Origin: Caldifarciminota bacterium
Lineage (GTDB): Bacteria > Hydrothermota > Tepidihabitantia > SM23-42
Direction of reading: 5' to 3'
NCBI GenBank assembly: GCA_023128195.1
Contig: JAGMEL010000449.1
Location: 1 to 8,215, forward strand
DNA: 8,215 nt
The notes beneath the pieces are model-generated. The model did not search any database, was not told the origin of the DNA, and saw nothing but the letters and a program-made list of their open reading frames with translations. Each line of letters opens with the position of its first letter. Position 1 is the stretch's first letter. Shown piece after piece: positions 1 through 6,465 of the stretch. The translations under genes were made by a program, and so were the position numbers.

Positions 1-795
1 AAAGATTATTCAGTTCCTGAATACATAGATATTCACACGTTAGCTATTTTGGTCAGTTATTCAGGAAATACTGAAGAAACATTGAATAATTATAGACTCC
101 TGTCTAAACGTAAAACAGAAATGGCGATTATCTCCTCCAATGGTAAGCTGTTGAAGAAAAAGGGTGAATTAAAAATAAAAATTCCCGGGGGGCTGCCGCC
201 AAGAGGTGCCATAGGTTATCTCTTCGCACCCTTACCATTTATTTTGTACAAATTTCACCTGATCAATAATACGCCTGAGCAAAAACTAATTTCGCTCGCC
301 AGGTTTTTAAAAAAAACGAGAGATACTATAGAAAAGAAGGCAAAAATTTTATCAAAAAAAATCTCGAATAGATTACCCATAATCTATTCTAACTCACAAA
401 CATTTCTATCTGTTGCCCGGCGTTGGCAATGTCAGTTAAATGAAAATTCAAAAGTTCTTGTTCATATTAATGTAATCCCTGAAATGAATCATAATGAAAT
501 TGTAGGACTTGGAAGGCCCGAAGCATTGAATTCAAAAATTTCACTCATTTTTATAAATGATCCAAAAACACATCCCCGGAATAAAATGCGGGCTAAAATA
601 ATCAAGGAAATAATCAACGATAAATTCAGCGATGTAATCGACATAGATCCAGAAGGTAAAAATGATTTACATCGTCTATTCTGGACAATTATGCTGGGTG
701 ATTTTATAAGTTATTATGTCGCAATCAGAACAAATATTGATCCGATGCCTGTTAAAAGAATCGATTACCTTAAGAAAAAATTATCCAGAAAATAG
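1..795 (+). CDS. Bifunctional phosphoglucose/phosphomannose isomerase, C-terminal part (5' end outside window)
   Basis: This cytoplasmic SIS-fold enzyme interconverts glucose-6-P or mannose-6-P with fructose-6-P, feeding glycolysis and sugar-nucleotide synthesis. The reading frame is open from base 1 (K-D-Y-S-V-P-E...), so the TTG at 49 is not the real start; 264 residues are visible, and the family is usually about 300-350. Motifs by visible residue: the SIS phosphate-binding loop SYSGNTEET (19-27), PGGLPPRGAIGY (62-73), the second SIS segment VARRWQCQLNENSK (138-151), the conserved NHNEIVGLG (163-171) containing the expected catalytic acid, and a C-terminal GDFISYY...DPMPVKRID block (233-255). 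All are typical of the archaeal/thermophile-type PGI/PMI family rather than of classical Pgi. The stop codon TAG (793-795) is also the first three bases of a duplicated GGGGTCAA unit, so the last residues may have been altered by that insertion. Family call is firm; dual substrate use is inferred from the family. Confidence 0.93.
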   Translation, partial: KDYSVPEYIDIHTLAILVSYSGNTEETLNNYRLLSKRKTEMAIISSNGKLLKKKGELKIKIPGGLPPRGAIGYLFAPLPFILYKFHLINNTPEQKLISLARFLKKTRDTIEKKAKILSKKISNRLPIIYSNSQTFLSVARRWQCQLNENSKVLVHINVIPEMNHNEIVGLGRPEALNSKISLIFINDPKTHPRNKMRAKIIKEIINDKFSDVIDIDPEGKNDLHRLFWTIMLGDFISYYVAIRTNIDPMPVKRIDYLKKKLSRK

Positions 796-824
796 TGTGG
801 GGTCAAAATAGTGTGGGGTCAAAT
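793..824. repeat. Tandem 16-bp direct repeat (TAGTGTGGGGTCAAA + A/T)
   Basis: Two adjacent copies (793-808 and 809-824) are identical over 15 bases and differ only in the last. The first copy starts on the TAG stop codon of the isomerase gene. The second copy forms the beginning of the left arm of the palindromic element that follows, so this looks like a duplicated element head. Confidence 0.85.
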
Positions 825-906
825 CTAAACATACTACATCAGCTTTTTAGTTTGCTTAAAATCCAATATATTTCTCTATAATGTAGCATGTTTAGATTTG
901 ACCCCA
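814..906. repeat. Palindromic REP/MITE-like element A, 26-bp arms ending in TGGGGTCAA
   Basis: The left arm 814-839 and right arm 881-906 are inverted copies matching at 25 of 26 positions, separated by a 41-bp AT-rich loop. The one mismatch would be a G-U pair in minus-strand RNA, so that transcript could fold into a fully paired 26-bp stem. No transposase lies inside. The element sits between two convergent genes (isomerase on plus, ubiA on minus) and may act as a double-sided transcript end, although no clean U-tract follows. Similar GGGGTCAA palindromes are scattered in many bacterial genomes, sometimes tied to IS200-like Y1 transposases; linking this copy to them is inference. Confidence 0.85.
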
Positions 907-921
907 TTTATGTTATGGGTT

Positions 922-1878
922 TCAACCCCCAGCTAATGTAGGGTATGATAAACCAAATCTTTTTTTATAATAAATTCTCATACCTATTAACACTACAATC
1001 AAACATAAAAAATATAATGGGTATAACAAAGCAGTTATAAGTGTAAAAAGTAAACCCGGCAAGCGGAACGATGCAATCGTTAATTTTCTATGTACTCTAT
1101 TTTTCACAAACGAATATACCGCTACATAAATGAATAGAGGAAGAGAAACAGCCGCCGGTATCAAACAAATAAAATCTTTCAAAGCAAATGCTACAATAAT
1201 TGCGCCTATCATCAAAATCGCTGAAATGATATAGGCAATATTTTCACCTAAAAATATTGCGGTTGTAAATTCTTTTGCTCTCCTGTCACCTTCGATATCC
1301 ACAATTGTAGTATTAATAAAAACTGCGCTGATACTCAGAAAATATGGCAAAAATCTGTAGAACATAGACCATTCAAAGGATCGAAAGAGCAACCATCCAA
1401 TACTGAAGTTTATCACACCATAACCAATACCATTAGAAACCGTATCAAGGATAGGTTTACCCTTTAATTTAATGGGCGGTAATGAATAGAATACACCAAT
1501 AACAAGTGAGATACCTATAAAGATCAAAAATATTACACTAAACTTTAAGGAAAGTAATATTGCCAGTATCCATAATACTACCATCTCAATATATGCATAT
1601 TTAACTGGAATATAGCCTTCAGAAAGGAGAAATAATTTTTTGTTTATCCGATCTGTCTCGATATCCATAATCTGGTTTAGTATATATACCCCACCCATTA
1701 TAAAGGTATAAATAATTAGTCCCAGGATAATCTCTACAGTAAATCCGCCTTTACCTTGGGCTAAATAACTACCAATAAGAAGAAAATTCCAGCATGGGAT
1801 AAGGATGAGTGGTCTTAAAATAAAAAAATAGTCAAAGATTGACGGGGTCAGCCCTTGACTTTTGACAGAATGTTCCAT
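922..1878 (-). CDS. UbiA-superfamily prenyltransferase
   Basis: This integral-membrane aromatic/lipid prenyltransferase would move a polyprenyl group from its diphosphate to an acceptor; the acceptor cannot be read from sequence (quinone ring or glycerol-phosphate lipid are both possible). It has 318 residues, about nine hydrophobic segments, the first Asp-rich motif N68-xxx-D72-xxx-D76 (NQIMDIETD), YSLPPIKLKGKP at 131-142, and the second Asp motif D194-I-E-G-D198 followed by R-R-A-K. The DIEGDR form resembles geranylgeranylglyceryl-phosphate-synthase-like and quinone-type members. The only usable start, ATG at 1878, lies in the loop of palindromic element B, and codons 5-13 (V-K-S-Q-G-L-T-P-S) are the element's arm; family-like sequence begins only at about residue 14 (IFDYFFILRPL). 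A TGA stop lies in frame three codons upstream, and no ATG, GTG or TTG follows in frame before the first membrane segment. No strong Shine-Dalgarno is seen. It is probably cotranscribed with rpmB, 79 bp upstream. Confidence 0.9.
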   Translation of the reverse strand: MEHSVKSQGLTPSIFDYFFILRPLILIPCWNFLLIGSYLAQGKGGFTVEIILGLIIYTFIMGGVYILNQIMDIETDRINKKLFLLSEGYIPVKYAYIEMVVLWILAILLSLKFSVIFLIFIGISLVIGVFYSLPPIKLKGKPILDTVSNGIGYGVINFSIGWLLFRSFEWSMFYRFLPYFLSISAVFINTTIVDIEGDRRAKEFTTAIFLGENIAYIISAILMIGAIIVAFALKDFICLIPAAVSLPLFIYVAVYSFVKNRVHRKLTIASFRLPGLLFTLITALLYPLYFLCLIVVLIGMRIYYKKRFGLSYPTLAGG

Positions 1879-1958
1879 TCCACATCAAAAAGTTTGTTTG
1901 CTGAACAAAGTCAAATTCCCCATTTAAATCTCAGTCAAAAGTCAAGGGTTGACCCCGT
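1842..1958. repeat. Palindromic REP/MITE-like element B, 25-bp arms ending in ACGGGGTCA
   Basis: The left arm 1842-1866 and right arm 1934-1958 are inverted copies matching at 24 of 25 positions; the remaining pair is G-T, which would still pair in plus-strand RNA. The loop is 67 bp. One end overlaps the first-read base region of the rpmB stop codon (TAA, 1958-1960) and the other lies inside the ubiA frame. It shares the GGGGTCA terminus with element A, but the rest of the arm differs (CCCTTGACTTTTGAC-type rather than AATCTAAACAT-type), so it is a relative or a different subfamily. In the rpmB-ubiA transcript it would form a long hairpin with the ubiA start codon in the loop. Confidence 0.85.
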
Positions 1959-2146
1959 TATGCCTTTTTTACTTTACCCGAGCGTAAACATTTGGTGCAC
2001 ACAAGTAACTTTTTTATCTTGCCATCAATTTTTACTCTCATTGCCTGCAAATTTATTTTAAACTTTCTTTTGGTGACATTGTGAGCATGGCTAATATTTG
2101 AACCGCTCTGCGCACCTCTTCCACATATTGCACATCTTTTCGCCAT
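1958..2146 (-). CDS. rpmB: 50S ribosomal protein L28 (zinc-binding, four-cysteine form)
   Basis: This is a small, basic protein of the large ribosomal subunit, 62 residues, the usual size. It begins MAKRCAICGRG and contains SHAHNVTKRKFKINLQ, both diagnostic of bacterial L28. Cysteine pairs C5-xx-C8 and C50-xx-C53 form the zinc ribbon of the 'C+' version of the protein. I chose ATG at 2146 and not the in-frame ATG at 2167: AAAGGAG (2151-2157) sits four bases upstream of 2146, the conserved sequence starts there, and the -10 box at 2170-2175 would put the transcript start near 2163, after the upstream ATG. The stop TAA is contiguous with palindromic element B. ubiA follows in the same direction and probably shares the transcript. 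Confidence 0.97.
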   Translation of the reverse strand: MAKRCAICGRGAQSGSNISHAHNVTKRKFKINLQAMRVKIDGKIKKLLVCTKCLRSGKVKKA

Positions 2147-2150
2147 ATTT

Positions 2151-2157
2151 CTCCTTT
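2151..2157 (-). promoter_or_regulatory. Ribosome binding site of rpmB (AAAGGAG)
   Basis: Read on the minus strand, AAAGGAG precedes the ATG at 2146 by four bases. It decides the start codon, because the alternative in-frame ATG at 2167 has no such site. Confidence 0.85.
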
Positions 2158-2169
2158 CGTTTTGCATTC

Positions 2170-2197
2170 ATTATACAGAATTATTCCAGAAAGTCAA
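2170..2197 (-). promoter_or_regulatory. Sigma-70-type promoter of rpmB-ubiA
   Basis: On the minus strand TTGACT (2192-2197) and TATAAT (2170-2175) are separated by 16 bp. The expected start is near 2163, giving a leader of about 17 bases that holds little more than the ribosome binding site. The promoter lies just beyond the terminator of the large upstream gene, so the two units look insulated. Confidence 0.85.
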
Positions 2198-2208
2198 GTA
2201 AGCGATTT

Positions 2209-2246
2209 AAAAAAAATGTTTCGTGCCACCGCTTGCCGCGGCACGA
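2209..2246 (-). terminator. Intrinsic terminator of the propeller/glycosidase-like operon
   Basis: On the minus strand, 37 bases after the stop of the 1369-residue gene, TCGTGCC pairs with GGCACGA (2240-2246 with 2221-2227; seven perfect pairs around a 12-base GC-rich loop). A run of eight T follows within a few bases (2209-2216). Stem plus U-tract in the right orientation fits Rho-independent termination. Confidence 0.8.
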
Positions 2247-2282
2247 TGTTTTAAATATTTGAAATTTACACAACGTCAGATT

Positions 2283-5200
2283 CTACTGTCCGTTCATAGG
2301 CTGCAGCAATACATCGTCGTAATCGGTTATCATATCTTCTGGTTCCAGCACACCGATACCGATGCCACCGTTGAGGAACGGGTTGTTATCGTCCGTGTAA
2401 GTGATGCGCAGGCTGTCGTTCAAGTAACCCTTGATCTGATTATTGGATTGAATTTCAACCTTGAGGCTGTACCATATGTTTTTCCTAAGATCAAAAGGAC
2501 AGTTTGCGAGGAATATCCACTCTCCGTCAACCCGTTTGTAAAGTTCAATACCAGTTCCACTATACATGCCGAAGCGGTAGTAGTTCTGCTCATCCTGAAC
2601 TCGGAAAAAAATGTACGCTCTCAACGAGGACACAAGGTCACTGCCTTTTATTCTGGTCCTAACCTGATACCGGTAATTCGTCCAGTCGCAACCCTCTGCC
2701 ACGGTAGCAAAATGCGTCATGCCACTACCCCGGGCAAAACTCGGTTCCTCAGGCGGAACGAACCATGTTCCTTGGCGTTTGTTCCACAGAATATCCATCG
2801 CACCACTATCAAAGTTGTCAGCGAACAATGTATCTGGTGGTTCGAGCGGGCGCACAACAATGTCATCGTAGTAAACGGTCATATTATCTTCTGTAACACC
2901 GATGCCGATACCGCCACTGTTGTATTGTGTGTCGCTGTCCCTGACGGCAATCACTCGTTCACCATTGAGAAAACAACGAATCGAATCATCTTCAACTTCA
3001 ACGGCAAGATTGTACCAGATGTTCTTCTGGGGTTGAAAATCATAAGTACCAAGTCTTGTCCATCCATGTAAGCTATCGCGTCGATAGAGCACGAGCCTTG
3101 GTTCATCTCCCTTTATTCCGTATCTGTAGTACTGAGTGTCATTTTGAACCCGACAGAATAGATAGGATTTAAGATATTGTATATTAGGGTTGGTGCTTCC
3201 CTCCATTTTGGTATTGACCTGATAACGGTAATTGCTCCAGTTTGCATCGTCAGCACCGACCGTAGCAAAGTGAGAGGAGTAATTTCCGCTGCCTTTGGCA
3301 CTGCTGTTCTCAATTGACCAGGCATTTGGATTACCCCACATATCCCATTGACCATCCATTTCTTCACGATTAAAATCGTCAAAGAAGATATCCCCAGGTG
3401 TTGGTCTCATTGCCCGTTCAACTGCTTTTATAAGACTACCAACCGTATCATTCTTACTGGTAGCTGTTATCTGAAGAGTGCCGACCGTGTCTTTGAGCTC
3501 TAACCTCATTGCCATTTCTTTGGTTTCATGCCCAATGAGTGTAACCGGATTGTTTCCAATGAATGTTATCTCGCCATGCCCCTGCGTAAATGCTCCTGTC
3601 AAAGTAACTGACATCGAATCAGAGGTGTTGTTTGTCAAAATCAATGGAAAACTATCACTAATCGGAAATTTTATGAATAATCTTTCTGGCAGTTCCAGGC
3701 TTACCTGGTTATAGACCCAGATTGTAAACAATGTAGAATCGTCTGGCTCCGGCGCAGTATTAATCACCCAGAATGAATCTTCGCCAAGAGGATGGGTATC
3801 CGGGATTGTAAAATCATATTGAATCTCCGAAACCTTATACTGACGCAGCCAAAAAGTACGAAAAGAGCAATTCCCAAATGGTGTGGTAATTAGTAACGCG
3901 TAGTGTTTGGAGCCAGATTCAAGATTCTGTACCCGTAGTTTAAACTTCCCAGCCTTGCCACGGCAGAGTACAGATGAAGACATCTGCGAGTATTCATACC
4001 TCGGTTCCTTAGATAGACGAATAAGTGTGGAAACCATGTGTTCCGGCACCATGAGTCGCATGTCAGTTGCGCCAGGGTCGTACACCACCCACCTTGGACC
4101 AATAAAATCCCCGGATAAGAGGTAGCAGTGGTCATATTCGCCTAATCCCGGAACTGTAACTTCTACCCCAAGATTATAGGCAAAAGGGTCCATTACCACT
4201 TGTGACTTTTCCAGACTCACCATCGGTATGAGCAAATCATTATTAAGGGCTTTGAAGATATTGCCCTTGATACCCGTTGGCAGCCGCAACGCATGGGCAT
4301 TGAGCACCCATGTCTTGCCCTTGTATAAATCAAAAAGCGGCTGGTATTTAAGGTCTATTATCCGACTCATAGGTTCATTCACATCAGCCTCAAGGCTCGG
4401 GTAGCAACCGCCGTACAAAGCAGCTTTGTCCTTGGTTTCAGTCTCTAAGGCTGTTTTATCAATGACAAAAAGTATTAAAGGTCGGGACAAACCAAGATAC
4501 TGCATATAGCCAACCGCTTGAGTGTGTCTTTCAACCATTATTCCGTCTATGTTCTTGCATACTTCTACGCTCGTTGGACCGTTTGTCAAAATGCCTTTGT
4601 TTCTGTTGTGCACCTCTTCGCATATGTGTTTGTTAATTTCCTCCAGGGCAAATCCGAGCATATAAACCGGAGAGGTATATATCATTGTAACGCTATCGTC
4701 GTGAGCATAATCATAACTGCAGTAATCATCACGGTCATAGAAAATTCCCACAGCGTCTGGATAACTGTCAAGTACACACACAACCTGGGAATCAATGTGC
4801 CCTGCCCAGGAAAGTTCTCCTAGTGGATAAGAGGAATACAGGTTTGTATCCGGATTCAAAAGCCGGCACGCCTCAAAATGAGGAAGGGGATTTCCATTTT
4901 TGTCTTTCGCAAGAGATAAAGAACAAGGAAAAGGTAATGTGTCATTATACACCCAATTCTTCCATGCTTCACAGGATTGAAAATACATATATGATCCAAT
5001 TCCACGGGAGTCAAATGCGTTTATTATAGTTCTGGCAGAGTCATAACCGTAGGGGCCATATTGGTTAAGCCACCACTCATAGCTGTGGAAGGTAGTGGAA
5101 TCCCCATCTCGGATGCAATACCATCCGGAACGATCTTGTGGTGCATAAATACCAAAAAAGGGTTGATGGTGATAGAATTCCTCCCATTTTACTCCAAACA

Positions 5201-6392
5201 TTTGACAGGTATCCATTTTCGCCTCCGGGGTGTGGTACATTCCAAAGAAGAATCGTCCTTCATGCTCAAGCACCTGGGAATTGGGATGGGGATTAAAGTA
5301 TTCTGGATATTGGTCACGCATCCAGGCAAGCCCGGGTCGCCAGTCACCTTTGTGTGGCACAATGTACAATGAGGCTTGCGCATGCCTATCCGTGGATTCG
5401 CCCATTCTTAAGTAGTTGTAAGAAACCCGGAATGAATCTGATGACGGATTCGTCTTCAACTTAAATGATAGTGCCGGTTTCTTCACCTCAAATGGGCAGA
5501 CAAAAGAAATGCCATAGTCCAGTGTAGTATCATAGAGAATAACCCCAGGAAGAACACACCGGTTTTGACGGTATTTAATTGTCTTATTGAAATAAGTTTC
5601 TATTAGGAATGGCGCATTTTTATCGGTCCAGAATGCGTAGTGCATCGCATCAAGAAGTGGCAGAGAAAAGTCCAGGCGCAATGCCCGCTCATCCTCCGAA
5701 GGATAAAAATATTTGAGCCAGACATCATTATCCCACCGTAAAGTCAATGTGTCCATTGTGTAGTTCACTAATGCCTTATGATATTGAAAATTAATCTCAA
5801 AAATAACCCTCACCCGGTTCGGACTTATGTTTGAATCAATATGAGTCACTGTGCCATTACTATTCTGCTGGTATTCATAGGCAATCAAGGTATCACGGAA
5901 TATTATCTGCCCGGGTTCATTAGCGGATAATAACCCAGTATGACCTTTTACAGATAAATCCCTTATCACACCGCTTTGTCTCCAAAATACTGCCTCTATA
6001 TCTATATTCCGTAATATAATTATTGTATCATTACTCGTATATTCCACACGCACCAGTTCAACATCACCCATATTCACAGGTCCTGTTTCAGGGTCATAAG
6101 TAATAACCTTGTTTCTAAGATAAGAACCATATTCAAAATGAACATCATACTTACCTACAGGAAGTGTGCCAGCCTGTGACATATGAAAATATCCATCCTC
6201 ATAGCTCGGATGGCGATAACTTACTGTATCAAGCACAATACTCGTGTCGTTTTGATAAACTGCCTTGATGTTTACTCCATTGGTTCTTACGCCTTCTACT
6301 TTTGTAAATCCATAACAGAGTGTTGCCGCCCGGGCAACCTGCACCGCGCCCAGGCAAAATAATACTACAACGAATGAGAAAAAGTTTTTCAT
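2283..6392 (-). CDS. Secreted glycoside-hydrolase-like TIM-barrel protein with tandem concanavalin-like C-terminal domains
   Basis: The 1369-residue exported protein probably acts on polysaccharide outside the cytoplasm; I cannot assign a named GH family. Order: signal peptide 1-22 (cleavage ARA^A); transthyretin-like beta-sandwich about 23-115; beta-rich 'supersandwich' about 120-340, as seen before barrels in several GH clans; linker LYIVPHKGDWRPGLAWMRDQ (342-361), then YPEYF; (beta/alpha)-barrel-like region about 370-790 with DAVGIFYDRDD (546-556), AHDD (563-566), ILTNGPTS (601-608) and IDGIMVE (615-621), where D553, D555, D556 and E621 are candidate catalytic acids by strand-end position only; two Ig-like beta domains about 800-990; two homologous ConA-like domains at 1001-1183 and 1187-1366, each with DxF...MDxxW, HFATV, W-x-NYRYQV, RVQ...YYR, KNIWY and GGIGIGV. 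There are many cysteines in the barrel, fitting disulfides in an exported protein. AGGAGG (6398-6403) fixes the start. It has no sorting domain, unlike its operon partner. The fold call is moderately sure; the activity is inferred. Confidence 0.75.
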   Translation of the reverse strand: MKNFFSFVVVLFCLGAVQVARAATLCYGFTKVEGVRTNGVNIKAVYQNDTSIVLDTVSYRHPSYEDGYFHMSQAGTLPVGKYDVHFEYGSYLRNKVITYDPETGPVNMGDVELVRVEYTSNDTIIILRNIDIEAVFWRQSGVIRDLSVKGHTGLLSANEPGQIIFRDTLIAYEYQQNSNGTVTHIDSNISPNRVRVIFEINFQYHKALVNYTMDTLTLRWDNDVWLKYFYPSEDERALRLDFSLPLLDAMHYAFWTDKNAPFLIETYFNKTIKYRQNRCVLPGVILYDTTLDYGISFVCPFEVKKPALSFKLKTNPSSDSFRVSYNYLRMGESTDRHAQASLYIVPHKGDWRPGLAWMRDQYPEYFNPHPNSQVLEHEGRFFFGMYHTPEAKMDTCQMFGVKWEEFYHHQPFFGIYAPQDRSGWYCIRDGDSTTFHSYEWWLNQYGPYGYDSARTIINAFDSRGIGSYMYFQSCEAWKNWVYNDTLPFPCSLSLAKDKNGNPLPHFEACRLLNPDTNLYSSYPLGELSWAGHIDSQVVCVLDSYPDAVGIFYDRDDYCSYDYAHDDSVTMIYTSPVYMLGFALEEINKHICEEVHNRNKGILTNGPTSVEVCKNIDGIMVERHTQAVGYMQYLGLSRPLILFVIDKTALETETKDKAALYGGCYPSLEADVNEPMSRIIDLKYQPLFDLYKGKTWVLNAHALRLPTGIKGNIFKALNNDLLIPMVSLEKSQVVMDPFAYNLGVEVTVPGLGEYDHCYLLSGDFIGPRWVVYDPGATDMRLMVPEHMVSTLIRLSKEPRYEYSQMSSSVLCRGKAGKFKLRVQNLESGSKHYALLITTPFGNCSFRTFWLRQYKVSEIQYDFTIPDTHPLGEDSFWVINTAPEPDDSTLFTIWVYNQVSLELPERLFIKFPISDSFPLILTNNTSDSMSVTLTGAFTQGHGEITFIGNNPVTLIGHETKEMAMRLELKDTVGTLQITATSKNDTVGSLIKAVERAMRPTPGDIFFDDFNREEMDGQWDMWGNPNAWSIENSSAKGSGNYSSHFATVGADDANWSNYRYQVNTKMEGSTNPNIQYLKSYLFCRVQNDTQYYRYGIKGDEPRLVLYRRDSLHGWTRLGTYDFQPQKNIWYNLAVEVEDDSIRCFLNGERVIAVRDSDTQYNSGGIGIGVTEDNMTVYYDDIVVRPLEPPDTLFADNFDSGAMDILWNKRQGTWFVPPEEPSFARGSGMTHFATVAEGCDWTNYRYQVRTRIKGSDLVSSLRAYIFFRVQDEQNYYRFGMYSGTGIELYKRVDGEWIFLANCPFDLRKNIWYSLKVEIQSNNQIKGYLNDSLRITYTDDNNPFLNGGIGIGVLEPEDMITDYDDVLLQPMNGQ
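2295..3392 (-). repeat. Tandemly duplicated ConA/LamG-like domain within the glycosidase-like gene
   Basis: Two in-frame domains of about 180 residues (3392-2844 and 2834-2295) line up throughout. Shared marks in order are FxDxF, MDxxW, HFATV, W-NYRYQV, FxRVQ, YYR-G, KNIWY, a loop ending in N-D/G-S/E, and GGIGIGV-E---YDD. This is an internal domain duplication, of the jelly-roll type often used for carbohydrate binding or as family-16/3-keto-disaccharide-hydrolase-like modules. Confidence 0.85.
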
Positions 6393-6397
6393 GCTAT

Positions 6398-6403
6398 CCT
6401 CCT
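6398..6403 (-). promoter_or_regulatory. Ribosome binding site of the glycosidase-like gene (AGGAGG)
   Basis: A full AGGAGG five bases before the ATG at 6392 fixes the start and signal peptide. The same AGGAGGATA context precedes the propeller gene, suggesting similar, high translation of both. Confidence 0.9.
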
Positions 6404-6417
6404 CGAATATATCAAAT

Positions 6418-6440
6418 CCCTCTCCCTCTGTGGGAGAGGG
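6418..6440. repeat. CCCTCTCCC/GGGAGAGGG short palindrome (REP-like)
   Basis: Perfect 9-bp arms (6418-6426 and 6432-6440) surround a five-base loop, followed by TAAGGGTGAGGGG (6441-6453), which could pair alternatively with the C-rich arm. It occupies the 73-bp gap between the two operon genes. Intergenic palindromes of this CCCTCTCCC type recur in many unrelated bacteria. With no U-tract it is more likely an mRNA-stabilising or processing hairpin than a terminator; that role is inferred. Confidence 0.75.
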
Positions 6441-6465
6441 TAAGGGTGAGGGGAATCAACATTCA

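Noticed and set aside
814..906. Element A as an ordinary intrinsic terminator for ubiA or the isomerase gene
   Set aside because: The stem is far longer than usual, the loop is 41 bases, and no U-tract directly follows on either strand; kept as a repeat with possible termination effect.
1867..1933. Possible ubiA promoter inside the element B loop (TTGACT on the minus strand)
   Set aside because: No acceptable -10 box at 15-18 bp; only a T-rich stretch follows.
1855..2061. Plus-strand open frame through element B and rpmB
   Set aside because: It runs through a palindrome arm and then antisense to the certain L28 gene; no initiation signals.
2147..2167. Longer rpmB start (M-Q-N-E-R-R-N extension)
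   Set aside because: It lies at or before the predicted transcript start, has no ribosome site, and adds residues not found in L28.
2223..3071. 282-residue plus-strand open frame
   Set aside because: It is antisense to the ConA-like tandem domains, whose minus-strand frame carries clear domain motifs. It has no ribosome site or recognisable family and overlaps the terminator stem.
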